The notes: generated from the sequence alone by a model not told the origin. Counted from the first letter of the stretch, positions 1 to 12,898 are shown. The stretch: DNA of 64,000 nt from Tetragonia tetragonoides (GCA_038025085.1 CM076144.1:19661501-19725500), one strand, 5' to 3'. Made by a program: numbers and translations.

Positions 1-2742
1 AAAGAGGATGAAGAGAAAACAACTTTCATCACTAGTGGGGCAGTTATTGCTACACTGTAATGCCATTTGGGTTTAAGAATGCAGGAGCCACGTATCAAAG
101 AACCCCAACCACCCTTCTTAACGATATGATGCACAAAGAAGAAGAAGTATACGTATACGACATGATCATAAAGTCCAAAGAAAGAGAAGGGCATGTACCC
201 TCACTTCAAATGTTTTTCCACAGACTTAGGAAGTACAACATGAGGCTTAATCCCAAAAAGTACACATTCGGAGTCACATCCGGCAAGCTTTTAGGATTCA
301 TCACAAGCTATAGAGGGATCGAGATTGATACATCCAAGATCAAGGCCATAATAGACATGCCTCCTCCAAAAAAAGAGAAAGAAATCAAGGGCTTCCTGGG
401 AAGAATCCAATATATTAGTCAATTCATTTCTAAATTGACTATCACATGCGAGCCCATATTCAAAAGGCTCAAGATAGAGGCAAAAAGGGAATGGCATGAA
501 CAATGTCAAAAGGCTTTTGACAAAATTAAGGCCTATCTATCTGAACCACCTGAGCTAGTTCCGCTCACTCCAGGCATGCCTCTAATTCTCTACCTTACTG
601 TCACGGAAACATCAATGGTGGTCATGCTAGCCCAGGAAATAAACAAGGAAGAAAAATTCAAATGTAAGCAAGAAGTTTCTAGAGTACGAAACCCGCTATT
701 CCCCTCTGGAAAAAACATGCTTAGCCTTGGTCGCCACGACCAAGAAACTACGAGATTACATGCTCCAACACAAGATCCACATAAGATCGAGAGAAAATCC
801 TCTAAAGTACTTATTTGAAAAGCCCATCCTGAATGGTAGAATAGCAAGATGGACAGTTCTCTTATCCGAGTTTGACCGCCGATTTGAACACCAGAAGGCA
901 ATCAAGGGACACACTATCTCGGAATACCTACCTGATCAAGCCATAGACGAACCCGATCGCAAGGAAAAATATCACTTCCCAGACGAAGGGGTTATGACTT
1001 TAGACACCGAGACATGGCAACTATATTTCGACGGAGCATCTAACCAAAAAGGGTTTGGGGTACGAGTGCTAATAGTGTCTCCTGACGGTGCACATACACC
1101 TATTTCAGTCAAGTTAAATCACGAGGTCACCAATAGTGGCGCAGAGTATAAAGCTTGCATAATAAGACTGCAATCCGCCATAAGCCTTGGCATCAAAACA
1201 CTACAAGTCTATGGTGACTCATCCCTCATAATTAACCAAATTTCCAAAGTATGGAAAGTCAAAAGTGAATCTTTGGTACTGTACCAAGAATACTTAGACA
1301 AAATTATGGTGTACTTCAACAGAATACATTTCACATACCTTCCAAGAGAAGATAACCAATTCGCAGATGCATTGGCTAAATTGGCAAGCATGATCAACAT
1401 ACCTGATTCCATTCGAATGATGCCCATTTGCGTGGAAAGAAGGTCCGAACCTTCATACTGCGGTGCATTGGAGGTGTGCCATGATGAAGAAGATGAATGG
1501 TACACTGGTATAAAGAACCTACTCGTCCATCAAATTTACCCTCATGATTCTAGCCTGAGAGCCCAAAAAGCCCTTCAGAGGCTCGTAGCCCAATTCATTG
1601 AGGTACAAGGTCAAATATACAAGAAAACCCCAAAAGGGATTAATCTCTTTTGTTTAGGCACCGAAATAGCCCACAAAGTCCTAAGAGACGTACATGGGGG
1701 AGTCTGTGGACCGCACATGAACGATATGATGTTATCTAGAAAGATAAATATGCTTGGCTATTACTGGACCACGATGGAGAAAGACTGGTGTGAATTCGTC
1801 AAAAGATGCGTGCAATGCCAGACACATGCAATCCTACAACATTTGCCGCCAAGCCCATTATACACCTTCACCTCTCCTTGGCTCTTCTTGGCTTGGGGGA
1901 TAGATATAATTGGCAAGATTAACCCGACGGGTAAAGGAGGCTACGAATACATTCTAGTTACTGTTGAATACTTTACTAAATGGGTCGAAGCACAATCCTA
2001 AGCAAAGCTCAAAGCAAAACATGTGGTCAAGTTCATCAAGAACAATATAATAGCTATATATGGGGTTCCCCAAGAAATCATTAGCTACAATGGATTACAT
2101 TTTATGAAAGAAATGATTGAACTCTTTCCTCAGTTCAAGATCCAGCATTGAAAGTCATCTCCCTACAGACCGCAAACTAATGGCGCAGTAGAAGCAACTA
2201 ACAAGAACATTAAGAAAATCATAAAGAGGATGTCCAAAAATTATCACGATTGGCCCGACAAGTTGCCATTCGCACTTTGGGGGTACAGGACTTCCATTCG
2301 CGCATCAACGGGAGCAACACCATACTCTCTAGTTTATGAAATGGAAGCGGTATTACCAATCGAGCTAGAGGTCCCATCTTTAAGGATCGTCCTAGAAAGC
2401 AAAGTTCCGAAAGTTGATTGGGTCCAAGCCCGATACGAACAATTAGTCTTATTGCATGAGAAAAAGTTGCAAGCTTTGCACAATGTAAGAATCTATCAAA
2501 AAAGATTAACAAAACATTTCAACCAAAAGCTTAAAATGAGAGACCTCAAAGTTGGAGATTTTGTACTCAAAGAAGTAAGGGCCAATGTCACTGACCCTCG
2601 TGGCAAGTTTAGGCCCATATGGTCCGGTCCTTTTCTCATCACGAAAATCCTAACCGGCGGAGCTGCAAGGTTGGCAGACTTAGACGGGATTGAATTTAGT
2701 CAATGGATAAATATGGATCAACTGAAAAGATTCTATGCTTAG
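1..2742 (+). pseudogene. Ty3/gypsy (Tat lineage) pol remnant: RT end, RNase H, second RNase H, integrase
   Basis: Polyprotein remnant of an LTR retrotransposon. In order it shows the end of reverse transcriptase (MPFGFKNAG from 60), the native RNase H, a second archaeal-type RNase H (YFDGASNQKG near 1026), an integrase zinc-binding part, an integrase core (GIDIIG near 1900) and an integrase C-terminus ending RFYA. A second RNase H is typical of the Tat lineage. Lesions: a frame change near 41-45; the RT active site reads YVYD (150-161) instead of YVDD; a one-base frame change near 655-665; in-frame TAA at 1999-2001 and TGA at 2149-2151; and the second integrase catalytic Asp is replaced (ISYNG). 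It cannot encode active enzymes. The 5' part lies outside the window. Confidence 0.9.
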
Positions 2743-3089
2743 GCAAGGCATCTAATATAGCGCTTTCGAGAGGCCCACACAAGCCTAAGTAATCCCGAAA
2801 AACAAGAAGAAAGGGATTCAATGTTAAAATGCATGGATAAGAACTACGAGTGGATAACCCAATTGCAATTGGGCCCGGCCCCTTCATCAATTTCACGTTC
2901 AACAGTTGTTAAAAATAATAACAATAAAATAAATAAAGTTGCAATATTGAATAAAATCGAGCATGTCTCCATAAATAATAAGAGTCCGTTACAAATGACT
3001 TGGCAATTCTAAAAAAAGTGCAAATATTTAAATCTAAAGGGGCACATCACCCTTATTGAATTTAATGCAACACAAAAGGTAATCCTAAG
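2743..3089. other. Spacer between two convergent Tat-lineage remnants
   Basis: A+T-rich sequence after the integrase stop codon of the plus-strand element. It is probably the start of that element's 3' untranslated region, cut off where the opposite-strand integrase begins. No LTR end, polypurine tract or reading frame could be recognised. Confidence 0.5.
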
Positions 3090-4060
3090 CTAGACATGCT
3101 CCAAAAAGAGTATTAATATTAGTATAATCCATTGTGTTTCTGAAAGTTCACCTTCCAAGGCAATAGGTATCGAGGGTAATTGAATCTCTATAGGTACCAC
3201 TGCTTCCATTCCGTATACTAGGGAATAAGGCGTAGCACCTGTTGACAACCTTATGGATGTTCTGTATCCCCAAAATGCAAACTGGAGTTTGATGGGCCAA
3301 ACTTTGTAGTTTTCAACAATTTTCTCAATAATGGTTTTGAGGTTTTTGTTGGCGGCTTCTACTGCATCATTTGTTTGTGGTCTGTAAGGTGATGATTTGT
3401 GGTGTTGGATTTTGAAGTTTTTCAGTAGGGTGGTTGTTTTGGCCTTGAAGTGGGATCCATGACTCACTAATATTTCATGTGGAATGCCATATTTGTAGAT
3501 GATGTTATTCCTTGTGAACTTGGACACTTGTTTGGATGTGAGGATGGTGTGGGAATGTGCTTCAACGCATTTGGTAAAATAGTCTATGGGTACTAGGATA
3601 TATTCATGCCCTCCAGAGCCCTTGGGGGTGATCTTGTCAATGATGTCGATCCCCCATGCGGAAAAAGGCCAAGGGGACGTGAAGTTATGTAGCATTGAGG
3701 GTGGTATGTGTTGTAGGTTGGCATAGATATGGCATTTCTTACACTTTTTGATATAGTCGTAGCAATCCTTTTCCATTGTGGTCCAATAATATCCTAGCCG
3801 CAGGATTTTCCTAGAGAGCATTCGACCGTTCATGTATGGTCCGCACACACCAGTGTGTACCTCATCTATGATTTTCGCAACTTTTTCAGCATTTACACAT
3901 TTGAGGGGATTTTTTGTACAGAACCCCCTTGTACTCTTTGTACCGTGCCGCTATGAGATGGATGGCCCGTTGAGCTCTTATAGGCGCATCTAGAGGATAT
4001 ATACCCTTAGTGATATAGTTGTAAACATCTTTATACCAAGGGTCTTATTCTATTGGAGGT
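3090..4060 (-). pseudogene. Ty3/gypsy (Tat lineage) integrase remnant
   Basis: Read on the minus strand, the RNase H-integrase linker begins near 4055 (PWYKDVYNYITKG). The integrase zinc-binding region (VCGPYMNGRM, then CKKCH) and catalytic core (GIDIID, SSPYRPQTND) follow. The frame changes near 3890. The second catalytic Asp of the D,D,E triad is His here (LVSHGSHF), so the protein would be inactive. The C-terminus stops early near 3090 after an unrelated tail. It is a different copy from the plus-strand pol next to it and belongs with the gag and LTR remnants to its right. Confidence 0.85.
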
Positions 4061-4685
4061 AGGATTAGACACAAGTCGAGGTTGTTGCAGAATGCTGGCT
4101 TGCTTCTTCTTCGTGGCGTTGTTGTGAGAGTTCATTTGCACGATTCCCTGTTTAGAAGAACAATTTTTATTTTCACTTTAAGATGTTTTTTTACACTGCT
4201 TAAATTGATTAATTTCTGAGTTGTGCAACTTTGAGTTAATCGGGTTTAACAATAGCTAAACAAAGGAAGAAATGAGCAAGAGATATTTTTATTCATTTGC
4301 AGAAATAAACACACATGACTTTAGAGAAATGGGTCTCTAACTCCCATAAAAAAAGAAGAAAAGAAACTAGACTTAGAAAGTAGTAAAGAGACGAATATTC
4401 CCCGTTCATGACTCAACCTACGGATTTAGCTAAGTTCCTAACTCAACAAGACTTGAGATTCAAAAGGGTGCGAAAATCTTACTTGAGTTCCTAACTCATG
4501 TAGCTTCTATCCACTCTCAACTAATTCCAGGCATTGTCTTCAGCATTGTATTCTTTCAGTGGCGGTGGAACTTCTCCCTTGTCTATGACCTCTTGAATTT
4601 CATCCTTCAAACGGGTGCAATCATTCGTACTGGTGGCCGGAGATCCGGTGATACTGATAGTAGGGATAACCTTCAATCCAGGAAG
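4061..4685. other. Eroded internal retroelement sequence
   Basis: No convincing reading frame. By position this is where protease, reverse transcriptase and RNase H of the minus-strand Tat-type element should lie, so a large internal deletion is inferred. The rest is A+T-rich and has no recognised motif. Confidence 0.4.
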
Positions 4686-5075
4686 TTATAGCCTCTTTGG
4701 ATGGGACGAGAGGTTGGATGTCACCTCTCTCCAGACGAGTGCGTTCATGACTTCCTCAAATGGTGCAAATAGGGGAGTATACTGATTCAGATCACGTCGG
4801 AACCAATTGGAGGTCCAAGTATACAGTGACCACATTATTCCTTTGCTTATGAAGCTTAAGATCACTTCTTTGAAACGGCGACATTGATTGTTGTGATGCC
4901 CCTCAGCCTCGCAGTATAGGCAATTCAGATAAGGATTTCCATCTCTTGGGATGAGTCGATATGTGGGCTTCCTTGGGCGGACATACCCATACTTAGTCTT
5001 CTTATCAAAAATTTGATCTTGACGCCACCATGTCTCTTCTAGGGTGAGAAGGATTGAAATTTTCTTTTTAGACAT
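4686..5075 (-). pseudogene. Gag-like fragment with a CCHC zinc knuckle
   Basis: An open stretch of about 129 codons contains CLYCEAEGHHNNQC, which fits CX2CX4HX4C, the nucleic-acid-binding knuckle of retroelement Gag proteins. It lies downstream (minus strand) of a second, different knuckle at 5448-5489, so this element shows two Cys/His motifs in its Gag-to-protease region. The ends are not convincing protein ends, and I infer a fragment of the same minus-strand Tat-lineage element. Confidence 0.55.
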
Positions 5076-5120
5076 GTTCTCCTCTAAGACTATGACCTTT
5101 TCTTTTACTTCTCAAATCTC

Positions 5121-5945
5121 CTATTGGTACAGTGCCATGTACTGGATTATGCAGTCAAGATATTTTTGTATTCGAGAATCACTTTTGACGTCCTCTTCAT
5201 GTTCGCTTTCTGTTTGATTAATTAATGGCCTGCATCCTTTTGGGTCCATACTTTCATCAATCAGATCTTGATGGACTAAAACTGTTTCTGCCTCATCAAT
5301 GAGTTGAGAGTGATCTATAGCAACTTCAGTAGTAATATGATGAATGACACCCAGGAGGTCATCAGTATCCTCAGATTCTTGGTCACTTTTAGGCAATGGT
5401 GGGGTGTCAATGTCAATCCTATCTTGACTAGCATTCTTGAGGACCCAACAATTATCAGTGTTATGTCCTCTGCGTTGGTGGTACTTGCAGTATTGGTTTC
5501 CGTTCCAACTGTGGGTTGCTACTTCAGGGTCCAGAGTGGGACCTATGGGTTGTAGTATTCATTTATCCGTCAGCCTTTCTATAGCTATGCTGAGAGTTAC
5601 ACCTAAATGAGCAAAATCTCTTCTCGGCCTCTTTTGGGTCAGAGGTTTGGCAGCAGAACCTTCTCTTTGCGAGACATTTGAGGAAGACTCGTCATTCTTA
5701 TGTTTCTTTTCCTTTTCCTTTATAGTGACCTTGGGCTTCCCTTGAGATACCAATTTTCTATCTTTAGATGAGGGGAAAAACATAGGCGCGTCCCATAACT
5801 GCCTGGACTTGATGTGGATGATGTCGGCTTCCATCCTATCCACCATTTCCCTCATTTCAACGAGGTATTTTTGAACAATTCGGATCATGATGTGGTTGAG
5901 GTGGATTGAGCGGTGCTTGATGCTTGATGTCTTGTCGAAAGTCAA
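5121..5945 (-). pseudogene. Tat-lineage Gag C-terminal region, one premature stop
   Basis: One minus-strand frame runs about 275 codons, broken only by a TGA at 5559-5561. Downstream of that stop, 5448-5489 encodes CKYHQRRGHNTDNC, a Cys/His knuckle typical of Tat-type Gag, followed by an acidic tail rich in Asp, Glu and His. The N-terminal part is basic (KEKEKKHKNDESS). A further open stretch to 6129 lies in another frame, so at least one frameshift is likely upstream. Order and strand fit the LTR at 7046-8330 as the 5' LTR. Confidence 0.7.
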
Positions 5946-7026
5946 GTCGGACCTCTCTCACTGTTTTATCTTTCGTCTTTGGATCTCCTATCCTGAATTG
6001 GAAGCACGGAGCACTTAGCATCAAGAAGACCATGAGACTCTCATCTAAGAAAAAAACGACCCACACATAGAAAACACATTGTCCTAGTGAAAAGGACCTA
6101 AGTCTAAATGTCCAAATATTTCCCCTCATATTAAAGGAAAATAAAATCGATGAACGAAAATGAGAAAAACAGAAAAAGACGGACTATCCTATTTATTTAT
6201 TTATTTTGATTTTCTAGACTCAAGGAAAATGAAAAATGGGATAAAGGAAAAAGAAATTCAGCATTTTTTTTGAATTTTCGGCGCCATTTTTTTTTACGCC
6301 ATTTTTTTTTGGATTTTGTTTTTCCTTTCATTTTTTTTGCCGAACTGAATTACATCGAGAAAGAAAAAGAAAAATGAAAATGGGAGAGGGGTTATTGAAT
6401 AAAGGGACACTCTATTTTTTTACGACAAGCTTTTCCTAGAAATTGTTCATGATTTCGACGCTAAAATGACATTATATCATTGGGGAAACGAGTGCTCATT
6501 GAAATTTGATTTCTTGCACTATTTTTGAGCATCGAGGAACTACCTAAAAATAAAAGAAAAGACTCCTAGCACGTAAGTACATGTTGGCACATAGTCACGG
6601 CATTCATGCATTCAGGCAAGCAATTCAATGGCGCAGTTACAGGCAAACATATGATCAGACGGGCATTACAATGACACATGCACAACAGCAACCGAATGCA
6701 CGAATGCGGGCTAGAGGATTTTGCCTCCTATGAGGTTACCACAACAAATTCCAGTTTCCGTCCGGAGAATGGTCGACACATCAATTGTAATTCTTTTTCA
6801 CCAACAAGAATCAGTGAGTCGTGGTGGATAAAGTGCTGATTTGCACGATAGGACAACTGTATATTTCTTTAGAAATACGTGTCGTCTACGAGTTACAGTT
6901 CTTACTTTCTCGACAGTCGATAAGGGTCAAAAGTTGTGCTAAGGCACATGAAAATGATGCAAAATATGGAACATGTATTTAACTAATTAAGAAAACTTGA
7001 CTTTCGAATTTCACCCTTTTAAATAA
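5946..7026. other. Leader region of the minus-strand Tat-type element
   Basis: A+T-rich, with long T and A tracts (6180-6420) and short purine runs, between the primer-binding site and gag. No reading frame is supported apart from a possible Gag N-terminal scrap at 5857-6129. Long non-coding leaders are usual in Tat/Ogre-type elements. Confidence 0.5.
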
Positions 7027-7044
7027 TCCCCAGCGAAGTCTCCA
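7027..7044 (-). promoter_or_regulatory. Primer-binding site, Tat/Ogre type
   Basis: Just inside the LTR end the minus strand reads TGGAGACTTCGCTGGGGA. It closely resembles the TGGCGACTCCGCTGGGGA-like sites that I recall for Tat/Ogre elements, where a tRNA-Arg primes minus-strand DNA synthesis. Its position next to the LTR end is the main support; the tRNA assignment is from memory. Confidence 0.6.
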
Positions 7045-7045
7045 C

Positions 7046-8330
7046 AGTAAGGACCCGGATTTTCGCGTCTCGGAGTGTGTCCTTATAGAAAATTTGTATA
7101 TTGGGAGTTAGATAGGTTAGATAAGTTCAAGGAACCTTCAAGCTAGAAAAGCATTTGAAAAGACTTGAATTGAATAAAAACCATGAAAGAGGTCAAAATT
7201 CTGCTACTGGCATTTTACCGAAGGGACAAACCGAAGAGACAACCGAAGGGACAACCCCGTAGCGCGAAAAGTGAACTAATCGTGTTTTTAGAAAGACTCC
7301 CGCCCATATATGAGTACACAAGAATAAGGGTTCGGGGGCAAAGGTATGAGGTGGGAAGATCTTAGGCACCCAACTCGCCCGTTTTATGACGGCCTCTACT
7401 AACTCAAGTTTGCTTAATAATTTAAAGAAATAATTCCCACACAAAACTGGATTAACAACCTTGATTTAGACTATTACATGGTTTATCACTAGCATCACGA
7501 TATTAATTATTGACCCATATTTAGACATGCATTTGATTGGCAAGTTGAACATTATAACAATCATACATTCTTATTTACAGAATTGAAAGGCAAAATTTAG
7601 GAAGCAATAAAAGACATAATTAACATATGATATCTACATTTGACTAGTAGAAAATAAACAGTTAAGCAATTAATTTGACTTGACCAATGAGGAGTTTAGT
7701 ACCTGAACTGTAGGCTATTTAGCATCTGAATAGTAAAGCAAAATATCAGGCAAAGAGTTGATTTTGAAGAAAGAGGGAGAAGCTCAGAGTTAATACTATT
7801 GAGAATAGAGGTTGTCAACTGTAGACTGTGTGTTTTGAACTGATGGTGGAGGGCTGTATTTATATTCGACGAAGTAGGGCTTTACGGGTGAAGAAGAGAT
7901 ATCGCCAGCTAGCTCGGGCAGAGCTGCTGGCGGCTCAGGTCACTGCCGTTGGCAGCCCTGAGGCTGCTAGCTGGATGTCGTCATAGTCTTCGGAAACTTT
8001 TCAGATGAATTTGAATATTCCGAAAATGATTTTGAATAGACTGGACTGTGAAAAGACTGTTTTACCCTTCTTGTGGTGAAAAGACGGTGTTACCCTCGAT
8101 TATCCTGATGAGGACAACTTCGTAACCGCGGGTCAGAAAAGGAAACAAGAGGTGTTGTTGGAAAGCTCTTGAACGAGGCTTTTGAATGGGGCTGAGACAA
8201 AGGAGTTGTTTGGAAAACTTGAGATCTCATTTTACCTATCAAAGCAAAAATAGCATTCAAGCATTCAAATTTCTCTTTCCATCATCGAGCTTTTGCAGAG
8301 AAATCTGGCAACGCTTTTTAGGCGTCTACA
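7046..8330 (-). repeat. Tat-lineage LTR (5' LTR of the minus-strand element)
   Basis: On the minus strand the LTR begins TGTAGACGCC and ends GGTCCTTAC, followed by the primer-binding site. The same ends recur in LTRs at 30120-31620 and 33103-34524, and at 62760. Inside, in transcription order, are a G+C-rich array of AGCGGC/GCCGCT half-sites (about 7905-7980), a TATAAATA box (7857-7864) and a U5 block around a GGAAGGTGTTAGGCACCC-like motif near 7353. It is about 1.3 kb long and probably drove transcription of the gag/integrase remnant to its left. Confidence 0.85.
7857..7864 (-). promoter_or_regulatory. TATA box of the LTR at 7046-8330
   Basis: TATAAATA on the minus strand about 40 bp after the GC array. 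Spacing equals that in the 11361-12898 LTR although the rest of the two LTRs differs. Confidence 0.55.
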
Positions 8331-8900
8331 ACTTTCATATGTAGTTCATGTTTTTGCAGAATGCCCATAAGATTCCCTTCATGAATAGCTGGTGGAATAT
8401 AGTTCATCTTTCAATAAGAGGATTTTTTAGGTAGACTATCAGATGGAGGATCTACTTGTGGAGTAGGCGAAGCAGTAGGCAATGAGACACTGGAGCCGTG
8501 GCTGAATCAGCTAGCCTCTAGGCAACATTACCACCAGTCTCGCCCGATAGCCCCGGTATACCATTAGAGAGGGAGACCCCTATAAACCCTAAGTTCTCAA
8601 AATCATCAGCTTGAGTAGAACCCTCCGAGAGATGAGGTTCCTCGGCAATGGGTTATGAACCCAGAAAATCCTTCAATGATATAGGTTGATTCGAAGGTCG
8701 CTTTCCATTTTTCCGTATCACTGGAGAAAAAATGGTGAAAAGCGCATGTTAGCAAATTTCGCCTAAGCATAGACCCTCAAAGCTTTTCTAACAAGGGGCT
8801 TCTTTATCCTTATAGAAACGAAAACCAACAGCAAAATCCCTCAAACTGAATAGAAGAATATTCCATCGCCATTTAAAGCAATATTTGGAAATTTCAATTT
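8331..8900 (-). other. Unidentified coding-like remnant outside the LTR
   Basis: The minus strand from about 8715 to 8340 reads as a protein-like, Gly/Ser/Leu-rich stretch with only a few stops (for example NGIPGLSGETGG). I do not recognise a family. It may be the host sequence or older element into which the LTR element inserted. No splice sites or start codon could be assigned. Confidence 0.3.
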
Positions 8901-11360
8901 TGGGTACGTAATAAATGTTGCAAATAACATACGAGCACCCTCTTAATTTTTAAAACATTTTTCGGGCACGCTTTGGATGTTTTTGAAATGTTTCGAGCAC
9001 CTAGTGGAAAAGTTATAACCACGAGGGCACCAATTGGAAAAACACTTAATTTACTGTGTTAAGGCCTTTTAGATTTTCCTTTAAGTTCATCGTTGTCATC
9101 TTCAACTTTGTGGACAACTCTATTTACAACATCTCATTTGTTCCATATAGATGCCGCAGTCAAAAGTTATGATTTAATAAAGTTATTGGCTAAAAATGAT
9201 TTTCTCATATCCGCATATCACGGTTCACGACTATTTTTTAGACATTCAAGCATAATTTAGACTATTATTCCACTAGGCTTGTATTCCCTTTTGAAATAGC
9301 TTTCCAATGATGTATTATGGGTCAAAATCTCATTAGAAACGAAAGAAATATGATCCGATGATTGATTAATGCGTTGAAATGGACATCACTCTAGTGTTTT
9401 AGCCATGACTCATAGGTTACTTGTACTATATGAGCCCACAATATTTCCAAAGAAAGCCATTTGAACAAGTAATCCAACTCACACATAATCGGGTCAATAG
9501 GAAGTCAAACGAGCACTCCAGCAGCGTTTTTGTGGAATCGGGGACGAATTTGCCAATTGTCGGCCCTGGCGTTCCCACCGCTGGAGCTCTAGCGGTAGCC
9601 GCTAGGCCCAGCGTGTTTCTGCATAACCGTTGGACACCGCTTTTGGCCTGGAAACCCTAATTTGATCTCATTTTTGGTTCAATCCCTATAAATACCCTTC
9701 TAAACTCACTTTTAGGGGATAAGAACTCATTATTACAGGATTCAACTTGAGAGGCAACACAAATCTCTCTCTCTTCTCTTTTCTATACAACCCTAATCAC
9801 ATCAATTCAAACATTCATCAAGCCTCATCCAAGAGCAACTTCACAACCGAAAGCAAGAGCAAATACAAGGGCAATTGACAATGAATTTTAGTACAACAAA
9901 GGTTAATTTGAGGGCAATTTTCTCAAACTTTCAAAACTAATTTTCAAATCATGTTTTATTTTGATTATGATTATGGTTGACTTGTATAGCATGTTTTATA
10001 TGTTATCGTTACTCTCGCATACTTAGATAAATTTGTTATTAATTAAATTCATGATTAGATGATTGATTTGCATGTCTTGATTCTAAATTTGTTTAATTCT
10101 AGATTAATAAAGTTTAGTGTAAATATTGCATCTTTGCATGATTAGCATATTTAATTAGTGGTTTAGCATATAATTAGAGTTTTGCATGTAGTTAGCCCTA
10201 GACTGCATATTTGCATTTTTTTAATTATTTTTTATATATTTCATATTTTTGTTTATAATTATTATTTTACTTCCATTGCAGTTCTAACATTATATTTGGT
10301 GTGCATGTGAAATTTGGCGTGTTAGCAAGAACGGTAAGATGGAGATTTATTTCTTTTAACTTTTTATTTGATTGGTTTATGCTTGCTAATTAATACACGC
10401 AATTGGATAGTATGTGCAACGCGATCACATTAGTAAATTTGTGTGTTCAACCCACCTATTTAATTGATTGTTTGCCTTTTTGTTATTGATTGTCTCCGTG
10501 CTATGTGATTTGGTTCCATATATAGATTGCTACATTAGATGCCCCTTAGTATCTTAGTGGTCTAGAGCATAAGAAGATTCTTATTTGTTTATGTGACTAA
10601 CTTTGTAAACTAACTTAATGTCGAATCTAGGATCTTTTCTTTTTTAGGAAGTAGGATACATAAATTTTCCCGACGATGCTAGGAACCATATTAGGGAGAC
10701 TTATTTTCCAAGAAAACCAATTTCGAACAAGTAATACATTTCGACCAATGATCTTCCCCTAAAATAAAAATAGTCTTATTTATTTCCTTAAGCAAGTCAA
10801 GAGTATTTTTTCCTTTTATTCAGTCCAGAATATATTTTTGCATATCAAAGTCAAGAGTCTTATGGCAAGTTAAGAGTATCTTTTCCTCTTCCCCAAGTCT
10901 TAGCAATAAAAAATCTTTTTCCCATAGTAAGTGAAGAATAATATTTTGCTTCCCATAGTTTGTTTAAGATCTAGGTTCATCCTCTTTCCTTTTACTTATT
11001 TTGCAAGTTAAGAGTAATATCCTTTCTTTCTTAAGTTAAGAGTTTTGTTTTTTTTTTGTTTTTGCTTTTTTCCTTTTAATGCAAAGCCAGAAGATCATTG
11101 AATTGGTTAAAACGCGTTGCTTGCATGGCAAAATTTCCAAAGAAATTAAGTATCCTTGAAAGTTACCATGTTGAGGGATTATTGTAGATTCTTTTTCCAT
11201 CTTTCTCTAACTAAAACAAAAACTAAAAGATTGCATTGCATTACATTGCATTTCAATTTTAGAAGCTTAATGTTAGGACATATAGAATCATTATAGATTG
11301 CATTGCATTGCATATCATTTTGCATTATCTTAGATTCATGAATACACCCACTTGCCATAG
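8901..11360 (+). repeat. LTR-like A+T-rich repeat with its own promoter
   Basis: No protein coding is visible. A G+C-rich AGCGGC/GCCGCT array (9570-9650) is followed by a TATAAATA box (9687-9694) and a pyrimidine-rich leader with CTCTCT runs, which is the order seen in the U3-R part of the Tat-type LTRs nearby. Downstream is about 1.5 kb of A+T-rich sequence with degenerate short repeats such as CAAGTCAAGAGTATTTT (10790-11050). It ends where a minus-strand LTR begins at 11361. I infer a truncated plus-strand LTR; its 5' end was not located. Confidence 0.45.
9687..9694 (+). promoter_or_regulatory. TATA box downstream of GC array
   Basis: A TATAAATA sequence lies about 37 bp after the last AGCGGC-type half-site and about 60 bp before a pyrimidine-rich leader. 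It is a good candidate core promoter for this repeat. Confidence 0.5.
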
Positions 11361-12898
11361 TGTAAGAACCCTCGCCTTTACGGGCGCTAAATGAGATGTT
11401 TAGTTGGAATTAATGGTTCTTCAATAATACGTCATATGCAATATAAATCGATTGTAATGGAGAAAATAATTCGCAAGCAATGAAGTCGCCGCCAATTTTT
11501 AAGAAAACAATAGGAAACCATAAAAAAGTGCACCCAATTCCTATTGGGAATTGACTCATACCCAAAGGGGCTAAATATTGAGTTTAGGGTGTAGGTACGA
11601 AATAAACAAAACGAATCTCATCTAAATCGCCAGAATTAACGGCCTCTACTAAGCCTATTCATGTCAAATATTTATTTAAGCTATATGGTTCCACATAAAT
11701 CCAGTCGTCCAAGACCCTAAATTTAACTAGGTGAGTTAAAGACTACCAAATTAACTACCGTTATCACTTTGCACAATTTATATCCAATTTACATGCATAT
11801 TGATTACCAAGCACAACCAAAAGATAAGAGCAATTAAAACGCTCTAACCTACCACACTTTGCTAAACGCGCCAAACATTGAATATGCACATCAATAAATT
11901 TATTAGTAACTTCAATGGAAATACAATGCAAAAATATCAATTTTATGCTAAAATAAACCTAAAGAGGTTGCTACATGCATGAATAAACATAAAAAAGATG
12001 CAATATGCACAAATCAATAGAAAAGATGGAAACTTTAAATTAAAATAACATGCATAATTATTTACAAAGATCAAAACATGCATAATTATTCAACCAGAAT
12101 CAAAAGTTAAGTAAAACATGATTATAAATAATGAAAAGAAGAATTTATAAAGAGATTTAGGCCCTCAGGATGGTTAACCTGGACGTTCTATTCAAACGGG
12201 ACTAGTAGAATTGGAATTGCTCTTCAATCTTGGGTGCTAGGTTGGGTGCAAGGGCTTGCTTGAGTCTTCAAATTCTGAATTCTCTATGATTTAGGGTTTT
12301 TGTGCTCTCAAATTGCTCTCAAACTTATAAACTGACCAACCTCTCTCAAACGAGGGTGAAGGGGAGTATTTATAGAGTTAGGGGACGTAATTAGGGGCCT
12401 AGGGCTACAGCCCTGGCGCCAAACTCTGCCCAACAAAAAAATCGGGCCCAGCAGCCACATGGAAGGCAGCTGGCAGCGGCAGGCTGCTGAAGCTCAGTGG
12501 CGTGCCGCTGAACCTAGCGGCTGGCCAAAAGACCCCCGCTGTCACTGGGTCATCAGCGTCAGCCGCTCGACCCAGAGGCGCGCGCGCTACTAGAGATATT
12601 TTGACATTTTGTGCTCAGTGAATTACGAAAATGCCCTTGGGCAGACCCAGGGGGTCGAGATTGAGCGGTTTTGACCCGAATCTTCAAGACGCGATGTCTC
12701 TTTATCCGGGAACCTGATTGAGGCAAGGTCAAAGGCGTTGGAATCCTTATAACAAGGGCTACCCAAAGATCGAGGTTTCAAGGAATTTGGTATAAATTTC
12801 CTAGCAATGTCCTTTTCTACTTACGTCCATATTAATCCATTACCATCATCATCGGGCTTTGCGGTGCCAATGGATGAGAATCGATCAGGATGTCTATA
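11361..12898 (-). repeat. Tat-lineage-like LTR (3' LTR, minus orientation)
   Basis: On the minus strand it runs from TATAGACATCC to GGTTCTTACA, about 1.54 kb. A purine-rich tract lies immediately before its start, marking it as a 3' LTR. It carries a G+C-rich AGCGGC/GCCGCT array (12410-12600) and, about 35 bp further in the transcription direction, a TATAAATA box (minus strand, 12367-12374). The sequence differs strongly from the 7046-8330 LTR apart from these shared modules, so it is another subfamily. The element body should lie to the right. Confidence 0.7.
12367..12374 (-). promoter_or_regulatory. TATA box of the LTR at 11361-12898
   Basis: TATAAATA on the minus strand about 35 bp after the GC array, in the direction of transcription. 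Confidence 0.55.
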
